This document shows, piece after piece, positions 24,775-33,982 of a stretch of DNA of 37,933 nt. Position numbers and translations under genes: made by a program. The notes beneath the pieces were generated by a model that made no database searches, was not told the DNA's origin, and saw nothing but the letters and a program-made list of their open reading frames with translations. The stretch spans positions 1 through 37,933 of the forward strand of contig JAFRIR010000057.1 of assembly GCA_017432685.1 (NCBI GenBank), in the 5' to 3' direction. Each line of letters starts with the position of its first letter. Position 1 is the first letter of the stretch. Source of the DNA: Flexilinea sp. Lineage in GTDB: Bacteria; Chloroflexota; Anaerolineae; Anaerolineales; Anaerolineaceae.

Positions 24775-26135
24775 TGTTCATTCCTCACACTGAATCTGAA
24801 CGGAAGGAGATGCTGAAAGCCATCGGCGTGGAGAAGATCGAAGATCTTTTCACAGCCATCCCGGAACAGCATCGCTTCCCAAAGCTCGGCATGCTCCATG
24901 GCATGACGGAGATGGAAGTCTCCGCTCAGCTCAAAGAGATGGCCGAAGCCAACCTTTCGCTCTCTAATGCGGTCAGTTTCCTGGGCGCAGGCGCTTATTA
25001 CCACTATATCCCGGCAGCCATTGATATGCTCATCAGCCGCGGAGAATTTTACACCGCCTATACCCCTTACCAGCCGGAGATCTCCCAGGGAACCCTGCAG
25101 GGTATCTTTGAATATCAGAGCCTCATTGCCCGTCTCACCGGCATGGATGCAGCCAATGCCTCCCACTATGACGGGGCCACTGCCTGTGCCGAAGCCGGGA
25201 TCCTGGCCTATCACCAGTTCCGCGGCAAACGCAAGGAGATCCTGGTCTCCCCGGGACTTCACCCACACTACCAGTCCGTGATGCGCACCTATCTCAGTGA
25301 CTTCGATGGCATGTACATGATTTCCCCGACCTTCAACAGTCTCGAAGACATCAACCCGCAGAAGCTCATTGACGCTGTTGACGAAAACACTGCCATGGTC
25401 ATGGTTCAGTATCCGGACTTCTTCGGCCAGGTCTTCGACTTCACCGAACTCGCCGAAGCCTGTCACGCGAAAGGCGCACTGCTGTGCGTCTGCGTCAACC
25501 CCATTGCACTGGGCCTGCTCAAGACGCCCGGTGAAATGGGTGCAGATGTGGTCGTCGGTGAAGGTCAGCCGCTGGGGATCCCGCTCAACTATGGCGGTCC
25601 CTATCTCGGCATTTTCGCTGTCAAAAAGGAGCTGATCCGCAAGGTTTCCGGACGAATCGTCGGCCAGACCGTTGACAACCGCGGACAAAAGAGTTACGTG
25701 CTCACCCTGACCGCCCGCGAACAGCATATCCGCAGGGAAAAAGCAACATCCAACATCTGCTCCAACCAGGGACTGAACGCCCTGACCGCCGCCATCTACC
25801 TCAGCCTGCTGGGGAAAGAAGGGCTGAAAGAAGTCGCCTCGCTGTGTTATAACAAAGCTCATTACGCGGCAAAAAAGATCAGTGAGCTCAAGGGCTTCGA
25901 GATCCTGAACAAAGATCCTTTCTTCCATGAATTTGTGGTCAAGTGCCCGAAACCGGTGGAAGAGCTGCAGGAACATCTGCTGGAACACGGGATCCTAGGC
26001 GGTTACGACCTTTCCGGCAGCTATCCGGTCTTTGAAAACTGCCTGCTGATCGCGGTCACCGAAATGAATTCCAAACAGGACATCGACGATCTCTGTCTGG
26101 TTTTGAAGGGAGGGCACCATCACCATGAGCACTAA
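24774..26135 (+). CDS. gcvPA: Glycine dehydrogenase (decarboxylating) subunit 1
   Basis: 453 aa, alpha subunit of the split P protein that decarboxylates glycine with PLP and loads the aminomethyl group on GcvH. Family motifs include FLGAGAYYHYIPAAID, YTPYQPEISQGTLQ and YDGATACAEA. It lacks the PLP lysine, which is in the partner subunit. The C-terminus is a natural histidine cluster (HHHHEH) encoded in the 11-nt overlap with gcvPB; it is chromosomal, not a tag. Confidence 0.95.
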   Translation: MFIPHTESERKEMLKAIGVEKIEDLFTAIPEQHRFPKLGMLHGMTEMEVSAQLKEMAEANLSLSNAVSFLGAGAYYHYIPAAIDMLISRGEFYTAYTPYQPEISQGTLQGIFEYQSLIARLTGMDAANASHYDGATACAEAGILAYHQFRGKRKEILVSPGLHPHYQSVMRTYLSDFDGMYMISPTFNSLEDINPQKLIDAVDENTAMVMVQYPDFFGQVFDFTELAEACHAKGALLCVCVNPIALGLLKTPGEMGADVVVGEGQPLGIPLNYGGPYLGIFAVKKELIRKVSGRIVGQTVDNRGQKSYVLTLTAREQHIRREKATSNICSNQGLNALTAAIYLSLLGKEGLKEVASLCYNKAHYAAKKISELKGFEILNKDPFFHEFVVKCPKPVEELQEHLLEHGILGGYDLSGSYPVFENCLLIAVTEMNSKQDIDDLCLVLKGGHHHHEH

Positions 26136-27594
26136 ACCAACCACCGGAAACGAACAGAAAACCATTTTTGAACTCTCCTCAACCGGACGCCGCGGGATGC
26201 GTTACCCGAAATGTGACGTTCCCGAAACAGAACTGCCCGCTGGGCTGGTTCGCGACGAGCTGCCGCTGCCGGAACTCTCCGAAGCGGATGTGGTCCGTCA
26301 CTTCACCAACCTTTCGGAGCTGAATTATTCGCTGGACAACGGTTTCTATCCGCTCGGTTCCTGCACCATGAAGTACAACCCGAAGATCGATGAAAAACTC
26401 AGCCGACTGGATGGTTTTGTCAATGTCCATCCGCTGCAGCCCATCGAAACCGTCCAGGGTTCCCTGCTGCTGATGTACGAACTGCAGGGAATGCTGCAGC
26501 GCATCAGTGGTATGGATGCCTGTACGCTCACACCGGCTGCCGGCGCTCACGGCGAGTTCAGCGGTGTCAAAACTATTGTTGCCTGGCATCAGGCACAGGG
26601 TCATGACAAACGCAAGATCATGCTCATACCTGACAGCGCCCACGGCACCAATCCGGCAACTTCCGCCATGAGTGGCCTGACCGTCAAACCTGTTCCGACT
26701 GACGAACGCGGCAACATTGATCTGGAAAAACTCAGCGCCCTCTGCAATGACGAACTGGCAGGCATCATGATCACCAACCCGAACACGCTCGGTCTCTTCG
26801 ATGAGCATATCGTCGAAGTCAACGAGATGGTTCACAAAGCCGGTGGTCTGGTTTACGGTGACGGCGCGAACATGAACGCGCTGCTCGGCATTGCCCACCC
26901 TGGTGACCTTGGCTTCGATGTGATGCACTTCAACCTGCACAAGACCTTCGCCACTCCGCATGGCGGCGGCGGTCCCGGCTCCGGCCCGATCTGCGCCAAG
27001 GCCTTCCTGGCTGAGTACATCCCGGGCCCGGTCGCCTGTGTTCTGGAAGAAGAGACCGAAGAACTGCCTCCGCTCTACGGGCTGAAGATGCCAGAAGAAA
27101 GCATGGGACAGGTTCGCTCCTTCTGGGGACACTTCGGCGTGATGATCAAGGCTTATGTCTACATCCTGATGCTGGGAGAAGAGGGACTGCGCCGCGTGAG
27201 CGAATACGCCACGCTGAACGCCAATTACATGATGGAATCCCTGAAGAAGGTCTATCCGCTGCCTTTCGACCGCCCCTGCATGCATGAATTTGTGCTGGAA
27301 GGGAAGCTGCCAAATGCTCCGGAAGTCCGTGCGCTGGACATTGCCAAACGGCTGATGGACTACAAATTCCATCCACCGACCAACTACTTCCCGCTTATCG
27401 TCCATGAAGCGCTGATGATCGAACCGACTGAGTCCGAAAGCAAACAGGTTCTCGATGAATTCGTTGCAGCCATGCTGGCTATTGCAAAAGAAGCGGAAGA
27501 AACCCCGCAGCTGCTGCATGACGCCCCGCTGACCACGCCCTTCGGACGGATGGATGAAGTCAAAGCGGCAAAAGATCTGATCCTGACCGCATAA
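26125..27594 (+). CDS. gcvPB: Glycine dehydrogenase (decarboxylating) subunit 2
   Basis: 489 aa, beta subunit carrying the PLP-binding lysine, about Lys273, in NLHKTFATPHGGGGPGSGP. N-terminal GRRGMRYPKCDVPE and GFYPLGSCTMKYNPK are typical. It overlaps gcvPA by 11 nt. A bidirectional terminator (27612-27647) separates it from the convergent tetR gene. Confidence 0.95.
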   Translation: MSTKPTTGNEQKTIFELSSTGRRGMRYPKCDVPETELPAGLVRDELPLPELSEADVVRHFTNLSELNYSLDNGFYPLGSCTMKYNPKIDEKLSRLDGFVNVHPLQPIETVQGSLLLMYELQGMLQRISGMDACTLTPAAGAHGEFSGVKTIVAWHQAQGHDKRKIMLIPDSAHGTNPATSAMSGLTVKPVPTDERGNIDLEKLSALCNDELAGIMITNPNTLGLFDEHIVEVNEMVHKAGGLVYGDGANMNALLGIAHPGDLGFDVMHFNLHKTFATPHGGGGPGSGPICAKAFLAEYIPGPVACVLEEETEELPPLYGLKMPEESMGQVRSFWGHFGVMIKAYVYILMLGEEGLRRVSEYATLNANYMMESLKKVYPLPFDRPCMHEFVLEGKLPNAPEVRALDIAKRLMDYKFHPPTNYFPLIVHEALMIEPTESESKQVLDEFVAAMLAIAKEAEETPQLLHDAPLTTPFGRMDEVKAAKDLILTA

Positions 27595-27611
27595 AAGAAA
27601 ACAACCTTAAA

Positions 27612-27647
27612 AAAAGTCCCCAAAGGTTGAAAACCTTTGAGGACTTT
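27612..27647. terminator. Bidirectional terminator between gcvPB and tetR
   Basis: AAAGTCC-C-CAAAGGTT / AACCTTTG-A-GGACTTT with loop GAAA, flanked by A and T runs on both sides, serving two convergent transcripts. Confidence 0.85.
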
Positions 27648-27655
27648 TCATAATA

Positions 27656-28300
27656 TTATGGAAGCGCTGAAAATTCATTCATCAGCATCTTTTTTTGCAG
27701 CAGCAGTTCCTTTTCGGGATCGGTTCCATCGTTATAAACCAGGCCTACCGCATAACGGGTGACTACAGCCATCATCAAATGCAGCACGGTTGAAAACATT
27801 TCCTGTTCCGGAATGTCAGTTCGCAGTGTCCCGTCCTGTTCCGCCTTCTGATAGACTTTGCAGAATCGCTGCTCAAGTAAGCGGATCATATCGTTATACG
27901 GTTTCAGTTTGTCCGATGAGATCTGTTCGTTTTTGACATAAATGTTGAAAAGCTGGTTGAAACGGAGAAGGTCCTTATGATTCCGGTAAAGATCAATGAA
28001 TGATTCCAGATAGAAATCAAATGCCTGAATCGCGGTTTTGGATGCGTTTTCAGCATAATTTTTTTTCATATTTTTTGCGGTATATTCGCTCCATACGGTT
28101 GTTCCGATTTCCAGAACCAGATCCGGTTTGGAACTGTAGTAGCGGTAGAGTGTAGCGACCCCGACACCGGCTTCCACAGCTACTTCGTTCAGACTGACCT
28201 GTTCAATCCCTCTTTCCGTAAACAGACGAAATCCGGCATTCAGAAGATTCTTCCGTTTTTCCGCCATTTCTACAGCGTCTTTTGCAAGATTCCTTCCCAT
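27656..28300 (-). CDS. TetR-family transcriptional regulator
   Basis: 214 aa. The N-terminal helix-turn-helix is clear: LLNAGFRLFTERGIEQVSLN, then EVAVEAGVGVATLYRYYSSK (about residues 40-59). The ligand-binding domain is all helical and too divergent to name an effector. It lies downstream of the alkyl sulfatase gene on the same strand with a 46-nt gap, so it probably regulates that gene. Candidate operators are the TAGCA-type palindromes at 30385 and 30566. The start has AAAGGGGA upstream. Confidence 0.9.
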   Translation of the reverse strand: MGRNLAKDAVEMAEKRKNLLNAGFRLFTERGIEQVSLNEVAVEAGVGVATLYRYYSSKPDLVLEIGTTVWSEYTAKNMKKNYAENASKTAIQAFDFYLESFIDLYRNHKDLLRFNQLFNIYVKNEQISSDKLKPYNDMIRLLEQRFCKVYQKAEQDGTLRTDIPEQEMFSTVLHLMMAVVTRYAVGLVYNDGTDPEKELLLQKKMLMNEFSALP

Positions 28301-28346
28301 ATATCCCCTTTACTGTTTTTTGTGAAACACGATCACCTTGTCATGA

Positions 28347-30320
28347 TCAGGGTTCAATAATATTGAAGTTGAAGTTATAGGCTTTCATGTACTTTACCAG
28401 GCGAACCGGAACGGTGCTGTCCCCTTCCGGATTCAGGTTCGCAAATACCTCCTGACTGCCCATCATCATCTGCATCAGCTGGAGTCTGGCACAACGGAGT
28501 GTGCAGTCAGCGGATTCATCAGCCATTCCTTCGTATACCAGCAGGACACCATTCCTGCGTTTGACAAAGTATTGCTCACCGGAATCCAGAATCAGATTCA
28601 GAGAAAGATCATCATACTGTGCGGCAATGGCATCTGTTGCAATATCGATGAAATCGAGGATCATATCGCCGGTCATTGCCTGACGGACATCAGCGCCGCC
28701 TCCTGCAGTCTTACCGTGCTCAGCCTGATTGCCCAAACGGAGTTCCAACGCGCCGGTCAGATAGGCATTGCGCCAGGTGCCGCTTTCTGCCTGATAGCCC
28801 AGCTGCTCCAGGGCATCAGCACAGAGATCCCGTGCTGCCTGATTTGTGGAGTCGGCAAAGACCAGCTCTTTTGTCACCTGTGCAACCCACTGGTATTCAC
28901 CCTTTTCATAATCCTGCCGAGCCAGTTCCAGAACACGATCCACATCACCCAGGTATTCCACCCACTTCTTCGCGGTATCCTCCGGTGTCAGCGGATTCAG
29001 GTTGACCGGATTGGCATCGTACCAGCCCATGTAGCGCTGATAGACAGCCTTGATGTTATGAGAAAGAGTCCCGTAATACTGACGGGTATACCACACCCGG
29101 TTCAGCTTTTCCGGCAGTTCCAGCATCCGGCTGATTTCCGCAGCGGTATAACCGAAATTGATGTAGTGCAGGGTTTGGTCATTGATGTATTTATAGACCG
29201 CTGCAGTATTTTCCATGTAGGATTTAATATTTTCCGTTCCCCAATGCGGCCAGTTATGGCTCTGGAACACCACATCGGTTTCATCGCCGAAAAGCTGTTC
29301 AGCCGCAAGAATGTAGCGTGCCCAGGCAGAAGCATCTCTGACCTGTGCACCCCGCAAGGTATACAGATTATGCATCGTGCCGGTGCAGTTTTCCGCCAGC
29401 CACAGCCCGCGATACTTTGGGAAGTAGGCATTCATCTCTGCCGGAGCTTCTGTGCCCGGCGTCAGCTGAAAGCGAATCTCAAGCCCGTCAATGGTGATGG
29501 TTTCATCTGAAGTAATTTCATAGGTCGGGGCTATCAGGCCGGTATTGCCGATGCTCTGTCCCAATCCGATACCGATGGAGAGTTTTCCGGTCTCACCGGT
29601 TTTGAGAAGAACACCATACTGATACATCGCCCGGCGGCTCATGGCAGCGTTGCAGTAAATGTTTTCAGAGACTGCATGCTCCAGGAACCCTTCCGGCGCC
29701 AGGATCACTACTTTGCCGGAAGCCAGCTGTTCTTCGAGCGGCAGGGAAGGATCCGCTGCGTCTTCCCGGTCAATGAGCCCAAGGATACCGCCGTAATGAT
29801 CGACATGGGAGTGGCTGTACAAAACAGCTTTGATGTCCAGTTTGCCGAAGTGCTTTTCCATCAGGGCTTTGGCAGCTTCCATATCCTGCCGGCACATCAG
29901 GACGTCAAAGACGATCCATCCATTATCGGTACGGATGAAGGTGGCATTGGACATATCATATCCTCTGACCTGATAAATTCCATCGCACACCTCGAAAAGC
30001 CCCGCGTACTGATTATAGAGTGTATTGCGCCAGAGGCTTGGATTCACCGTATCAGGCGCCTTTTCCAGCTCATTGACAAAGCTGTAGTCTGCGACATTCC
30101 AGACTTCATTCCCGTCACTGTCAAAAATCACCAGCGATTCCGGCGCTTCGATCAGCCCCCGAAGTGCGTTTTCTTTTTCGGATTCATCCATAAAATCCAA
30201 GATGTCATACCATGCGTTGTTTGCCTCAGCAGTGTATGCAGTCGCTTTATTTGAAGCAGCGGAAACCGGAATTGCTGTTATCAGCATCGACATAAATAAT
30301 ATAACCAAAATCTTTCTCAT
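28347..30320 (-). CDS. Secreted metallo-beta-lactamase-fold alkyl sulfatase
   Basis: About 657 aa, similar to SdsA1/YjcS enzymes that hydrolyse primary alkyl sulfates to alcohol and sulfate. A signal peptide (1-21, cleaved near SAA) exports it. The metallo-beta-lactamase domain has the zinc motif His170-Ser-His172-Val-Asp174-His175 (HSHVDHYGG). It is followed by the family signature around ENCTGTMHNLYTLRGAQVRD, the FQSHNWPHWG motif, the dimerisation domain and a C-terminal SCP2-like lipid-binding domain (about 530-655). I use the ATG at 30320 because GGGAGGGA lies just upstream; an earlier ATG at 30341 lacks a ribosome site. The natural substrate is unknown. Confidence 0.9.
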   Translation of the reverse strand: MRKILVILFMSMLITAIPVSAASNKATAYTAEANNAWYDILDFMDESEKENALRGLIEAPESLVIFDSDGNEVWNVADYSFVNELEKAPDTVNPSLWRNTLYNQYAGLFEVCDGIYQVRGYDMSNATFIRTDNGWIVFDVLMCRQDMEAAKALMEKHFGKLDIKAVLYSHSHVDHYGGILGLIDREDAADPSLPLEEQLASGKVVILAPEGFLEHAVSENIYCNAAMSRRAMYQYGVLLKTGETGKLSIGIGLGQSIGNTGLIAPTYEITSDETITIDGLEIRFQLTPGTEAPAEMNAYFPKYRGLWLAENCTGTMHNLYTLRGAQVRDASAWARYILAAEQLFGDETDVVFQSHNWPHWGTENIKSYMENTAAVYKYINDQTLHYINFGYTAAEISRMLELPEKLNRVWYTRQYYGTLSHNIKAVYQRYMGWYDANPVNLNPLTPEDTAKKWVEYLGDVDRVLELARQDYEKGEYQWVAQVTKELVFADSTNQAARDLCADALEQLGYQAESGTWRNAYLTGALELRLGNQAEHGKTAGGGADVRQAMTGDMILDFIDIATDAIAAQYDDLSLNLILDSGEQYFVKRRNGVLLVYEGMADESADCTLRCARLQLMQMMMGSQEVFANLNPEGDSTVPVRLVKYMKAYNFNFNIIEP

Positions 30321-30384
30321 CACATATCCCTCCCAAATCATTGTGGCTTTATGAAACCATTAACTGCCTGATTGCCATAAAAAA

Positions 30385-30436
30385 ATAGCATTGCTATCAT
30401 GATAACGTTTATAGCATAAATTGTTGTTTTGGTCAA
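30385..30436 (-). promoter_or_regulatory. Alkyl sulfatase promoter with TAGCA palindrome
   Basis: On the minus strand TTGACC (30436-30431), 17-nt spacer, TATAAA (30413-30408). The palindrome ATAGCA-T-TGCTAT (30385-30397) lies just downstream of the -10 box, and another TATAGCATAA motif overlaps it. Likely target of the adjacent TetR regulator. Confidence 0.6.
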
Positions 30437-30513
30437 TAACTGTTTAAAGACGGAACCGGGCAAAAGTAACTTCCGATTTAGATACCAAACATTCATCTTT
30501 TTTCCTTTGAGAC

Positions 30514-30575
30514 TTGCGCATAAAGATATGGACAGTTATAATAGGAACTTGTTATTTTGCTTACTTGCTATAGCA
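30514..30575 (+). promoter_or_regulatory. opp promoter with TGCTATAGCA palindrome
   Basis: TTGCGC (30514-30519), 17-nt spacer, TATAAT (30537-30542). A perfect 10-bp palindrome TGCTATAGCA (30566-30575) lies about 25 nt downstream and shares its half-site with the site in front of the divergent alkyl sulfatase gene. Confidence 0.55.
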
Positions 30576-30664
30576 TAATAAAGCGATTCCTGATATGAGC
30601 CGCAGAAAAACATTCTCACTGACTCAGACAGATCTCATTATTCGCAGAAAGGGCAAAGCAGTTC

Positions 30665-31582
30665 ATGAAGAAATACCTGATCAAACGCTTGGGCATGATG
30701 CTGATCACGCTGTTTCTTATCACGCTGTTGACCTTTCTCCTGATGCACGCTGTTCCCGGCGGACCATTCAACGGGGAAAAGCAGGTCTCCAAAGCGGTGA
30801 TGGACGCCCTGAACGAAAAATACAAGCTGAACGATCCCCTTTGGAAGCAATTCATTGACTATGTCGGCGGGTTGCTGCGCTTCGACCTGGGTCCCTCCTT
30901 TAAATACCAGGGTAAAACGGTCAACGATTTCATCGAGAACGGCTTTCCCTACTCGGCGAAACTCGGCGGGATCACGCTGATCTTCGTCCTCCTGGCCAGT
31001 ATCCCGATGGGGATCGTCTCTGCATTGAAGAACGGAAAATGGCAGGATATGCTGCTGATGACGCTGGCCACCATTGGTGTGACGATTCCTTCCTTCGTAA
31101 TCGCGACCGCCCTGATTTATGTTTTCTCCTTCAAGCTGCAATGGACACCGGTCTACGGAGTTGACACCTGGAAGGGCTACATCCTGCCGGTCATCGCGAT
31201 GGGCGGCTATTCCGTCTCCTTCCTGGCTCGGCTGATGCGCTCCTCCCTGCTGGACGTCATGGGTCAGGATTACATCCGCACTGCCCGGGCTAAGGGCATC
31301 AGCGAGACCCGTGTGATCGTGAAGCACGCCCTTCGCAATGCGCTGATCCCGGTGGTCACGGTGCTCGGACCGACTGTCGCCAATCTGCTTACCGGCTCCT
31401 TTGTGATTGAAAAGATCTTTGCCATTCCCGGAATGGGCGGTTACTTTGTCAACAGCGTCACCCAGCGTGATTACACGACGATCATGGGCATGACGGTTTT
31501 TTACGCGGCATTTCTGATCGCGATGGTCTTCATCGTCGATTTGTTTTACTGCCTGATTGATCCGCGCATCAGATACGAATAA
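30665..31582 (+). CDS. oppB: Oligopeptide ABC transporter permease OppB
   Basis: 305 aa, standard length, with six membrane segments. First helix MKKYLIKRLGMMLITLFLIT followed by the family motif HAVPGGPF; ATPase-docking loop RTARAKGISETRVIVKHALRNAL near residue 205. First gene of an OppBCDF-A peptide/nickel-type importer. The ribosome site is weak (AAAGGGC some distance upstream), and the leader is about 120 nt from the predicted promoter. Confidence 0.93.
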   Translation: MKKYLIKRLGMMLITLFLITLLTFLLMHAVPGGPFNGEKQVSKAVMDALNEKYKLNDPLWKQFIDYVGGLLRFDLGPSFKYQGKTVNDFIENGFPYSAKLGGITLIFVLLASIPMGIVSALKNGKWQDMLLMTLATIGVTIPSFVIATALIYVFSFKLQWTPVYGVDTWKGYILPVIAMGGYSVSFLARLMRSSLLDVMGQDYIRTARAKGISETRVIVKHALRNALIPVVTVLGPTVANLLTGSFVIEKIFAIPGMGGYFVNSVTQRDYTTIMGMTVFYAAFLIAMVFIVDLFYCLIDPRIRYE

Positions 31583-31612
31583 CGAACAGGTGTCAGTGAG
31601 ATAAGGACAGAT

Positions 31613-32770
31613 ATGATTCAGACGGAAAACAAATGGGAACGGATCACATTGGAGGGAGAGGCTGACCGGCTTTATACAAAGCCGCGCACCTTCGCCCAGG
31701 ATGTCTGGTTCCGTTTCCGCCATAAACCCACTGCCCTGCTGGGACTGATCATCAATGTTCTGCTCCTGCTCTTCGCTATTATCGGTCCATATCTCACCCC
31801 CTACGGTTATGACGACCAAAACACAAAACTGGCAAACATTCCGCCCGTCATGCAGGTCTTCCCGGCGCCGGACGGAGAATACCTTTACATCACCAAAGCC
31901 CTGAAGATCATCGAGGTCGACAAAAACGGCAATCTGGTTGGCCAGCTCAAAAAGGGCAAGGACAATTCCAAAGAAAAGATCACCGTCTTCCCCTATAAAG
32001 ACGACATGACGGTCACGCTGGACTACACTAAAATGCCGGCGACCGTCCGCGATGCCGAAGGCAACCGCATCGAACAAGGCAAAACCATTTGGAATCATAC
32101 CTACTTGCTCGGCACTGATCACCTCGGCCGTGACATCCTGAGCCGCTTGATGTACGGCACGCGAATCTCCCTGCTGGTGGCCTTCATCGCTGCGGCAGTC
32201 AACATGGTCATCGGCATCTTCTATGGCGGCATCTCCGGCTATCTTGGCGGGAGGACTGACGCTGTTATGATGCGGATCGTGGATATCATCTCCACCATTC
32301 CGCTCACTCTTTATGTCATTCTGATCAAGGTCACTCTGGACGATGGCTTCCTTTCCATCGTCATCGCCCTGTCCTCTGTCTACTGGGTCGACATGGCCCG
32401 GGTGGTCCGCGGACAGGTGCTGAGCCTCAAAAACCAGGAATTCGTGATGGCAGCCCGTACCATCGGTTCGTCCACGCTCGCCATTCTGACCAACCATTTG
32501 ATCCCGAACGCCATGGGGCCGATCCTGGTCACAGTGACCATGCTCATCCCCAGTGCGATCTTCATGGAAGCCTTTATGAGCTTCATTGGTATTGGCATTG
32601 CTCCGCCGTTGGCTTCGCTGGGCACGATGTGCAACGATGCCACCGAGGCGCTGCGCACGAACCCCTACCAGCTGTTCCTGCCGGCCCTCGTGATTTGTCT
32701 GATCATGTTCGCGTTCAACTTCGTCGGAGATGGGCTCCGCGATGCCCTTGACCCGAAATTGAAAAAATAG
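31613..32770 (+). CDS. oppC: Oligopeptide ABC transporter permease OppC, with large insertion
   Basis: 385 aa, about 80-90 longer than a typical OppC. The first membrane helix (residues about 45-63) is followed by an extracytoplasmic insertion (about 70-165) rich in charged residues and short beta-like segments (EYLYITKALKIIEVDKNGNL). Then comes the canonical LLGTDHLGRDILSRLMYGTR motif and the docking loop AARTIGSSTLAILTNHLIPN. The insertion may contact the soluble OppA. Preceded by a good AAGGA ribosome site. Confidence 0.92.
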   Translation: MIQTENKWERITLEGEADRLYTKPRTFAQDVWFRFRHKPTALLGLIINVLLLLFAIIGPYLTPYGYDDQNTKLANIPPVMQVFPAPDGEYLYITKALKIIEVDKNGNLVGQLKKGKDNSKEKITVFPYKDDMTVTLDYTKMPATVRDAEGNRIEQGKTIWNHTYLLGTDHLGRDILSRLMYGTRISLLVAFIAAAVNMVIGIFYGGISGYLGGRTDAVMMRIVDIISTIPLTLYVILIKVTLDDGFLSIVIALSSVYWVDMARVVRGQVLSLKNQEFVMAARTIGSSTLAILTNHLIPNAMGPILVTVTMLIPSAIFMEAFMSFIGIGIAPPLASLGTMCNDATEALRTNPYQLFLPALVICLIMFAFNFVGDGLRDALDPKLKK

Positions 32771-32864
32771 TTGGCAGGTTTCAGGTATCAGGTTTCAGGC
32801 GCCAGGGATGAGAGCCCGGAATCTGATGTCTGACATCTAATGTCTAAAGTCTAAGGTCTAAAAC
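32771..32864 (+). repeat. Short-period arrays before oppD
   Basis: AGGTTTCAGGTATCAGGTTTCAGG followed by heptamers of the GTCTAAA type (GTCTGACATCTAATGTCTAAAGTCTAAGGTCTAAA) runs to within 3 nt of the oppD ATG. It leaves no recognisable ribosome site in the usual position. Confidence 0.65.
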
Positions 32865-33875
32865 ATGGAAACCATTTTGCAAGTCCGCGATCTTCATACC
32901 TCCTTTCTGACTTCCAATGGGGAAGTGCAGGCGGTCCGGGGTGTCTCTTTTGACGTTGAAAAGGGAAAGACCCTCGGCATTGTCGGGGAAAGCGGCAGCG
33001 GGAAAAGTGTGACCAGCCTTTCGATCCTCCAGCTCCTCGGCTCCACCGGCAGGATCAACTCCGGCTCCATCAAACTGGACGGAGAAGAGCTGACCACCAA
33101 AAATAAAAAAGAAATGAGGAGAATCCGTGGCGGACGGATCGCCATGATCTTCCAGGACCCCATGACCAGCCTGAACCCGCTGATCCCGCTGGGCGACCAG
33201 GTCGGCGAAATGCTCTGGGAGCACAAAAAGGAGATGTCCAAAGCCGAACGGGACGCTAAGGTCGTCGAGTTGTTCCGTATGGTTCGTATTCCGGAGCCGG
33301 AAAAACGGCTCAAATCCTACCCCCATGAATTTTCCGGCGGGATGCGTCAACGCGTCATGATCGCCATGGCGCTGGCCTGCCGTCCGGAGCTGCTGATCGC
33401 GGATGAACCAACAACCGCGTTGGATGTCTCGATCCAGGACCAGATCCTCAAACTGATGCGGTCGCTTCAGCAGGAGATGGGCATGAGCATTATGTTCATC
33501 ACTCATGATCTGGGTGTCGTCGCCGAACTGGCGGACCGGGTCGCGGTGATGTACGGCGGGCTCATTATGGAAGAAGCTGACATCTTCGACATCTTCAAAG
33601 ATCCGAGACATCCCTACACCCTGGGCCTTCTGGCCTCGATCCCGGACATGAACCAGGACAAGAGCAAGAAGCTTCAGCCTATCCCCGGCTCTCCTCCGGA
33701 CATGATCCGTCCGCCGAAAGGCTGTCCCTTTGCCCCGCGCTGCCCTTATGCCATGCGCATCTGCGCGGATGAGCTGCCTCCTTACGTCAGTACTGGCGAA
33801 AATCGCCGTTCCATGTGCTGGCTGCTGGATCCGGAGGCGCCCGAAACGGGGAACCCGTTTCGAAATAAGAAATAA
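32865..33875 (+). CDS. oppD: Oligopeptide ABC transporter ATPase OppD
   Basis: 336 aa. Walker A GESGSGKS (near residue 42), signature [15 protein letters not shown], Walker [15 protein letters not shown], and the oligopeptide-family C-terminal extension ([15 protein letters not shown]) carrying cysteines that may bind an iron-sulfur cluster in this family. The start fits the family N-terminus ([14 protein letters not shown]) although a heptamer array replaces the normal leader. Pairs with OppF to power the importer. Confidence 0.94.
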   Translation: METILQVRDLHTSFLTSNGEVQAVRGVSFDVEKGKTLGIVGESGSGKSVTSLSILQLLGSTGRINSGSIKLDGEELTTKNKKEMRRIRGGRIAMIFQDPMTSLNPLIPLGDQVGEMLWEHKKEMSKAERDAKVVELFRMVRIPEPEKRLKSYPHEFSGGMRQRVMIAMALACRPELLIADEPTTALDVSIQDQILKLMRSLQQEMGMSIMFITHDLGVVAELADRVAVMYGGLIMEEADIFDIFKDPRHPYTLGLLASIPDMNQDKSKKLQPIPGSPPDMIRPPKGCPFAPRCPYAMRICADELPPYVSTGENRRSMCWLLDPEAPETGNPFRNKK

Positions 33876-33957
33876 GAAATAAGAAATAAAGAAGCAGATG
33901 GGGACGGTTATTGCGCTGCCGCGCAGCCGGCACGCAGGAACTGTCATCATCTGCGCG
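33864..33957 (+). repeat. Heptamer array plus two-tier hairpin, copy D4
   Basis: AAGAAAT heptamers overlap the oppD stop region (33864-33888). They are followed by GATGGGGACGGTTATTGCGCTGCC...GGCACGCAGGAACTGTCATCATCTGCGCG (33892-33957), the same arrangement as copy D1. Confidence 0.7.
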
Positions 33958-33982
33958 AAATGAAGTAATAAGCAAAAGAAAT

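Noticed and set aside
26110-26135. C-terminal HHHHEH of GcvPA as an engineered tag
   Set aside because: It is encoded in the natural overlap with gcvPB and sits in an uninterrupted chromosomal operon.
30638-32497. 619-aa minus-strand frame over oppB-oppC
   Set aside because: Shadow of two well-conserved permeases; His/Asp/Gln-rich composition typical of antisense frames in GC-biased codons.
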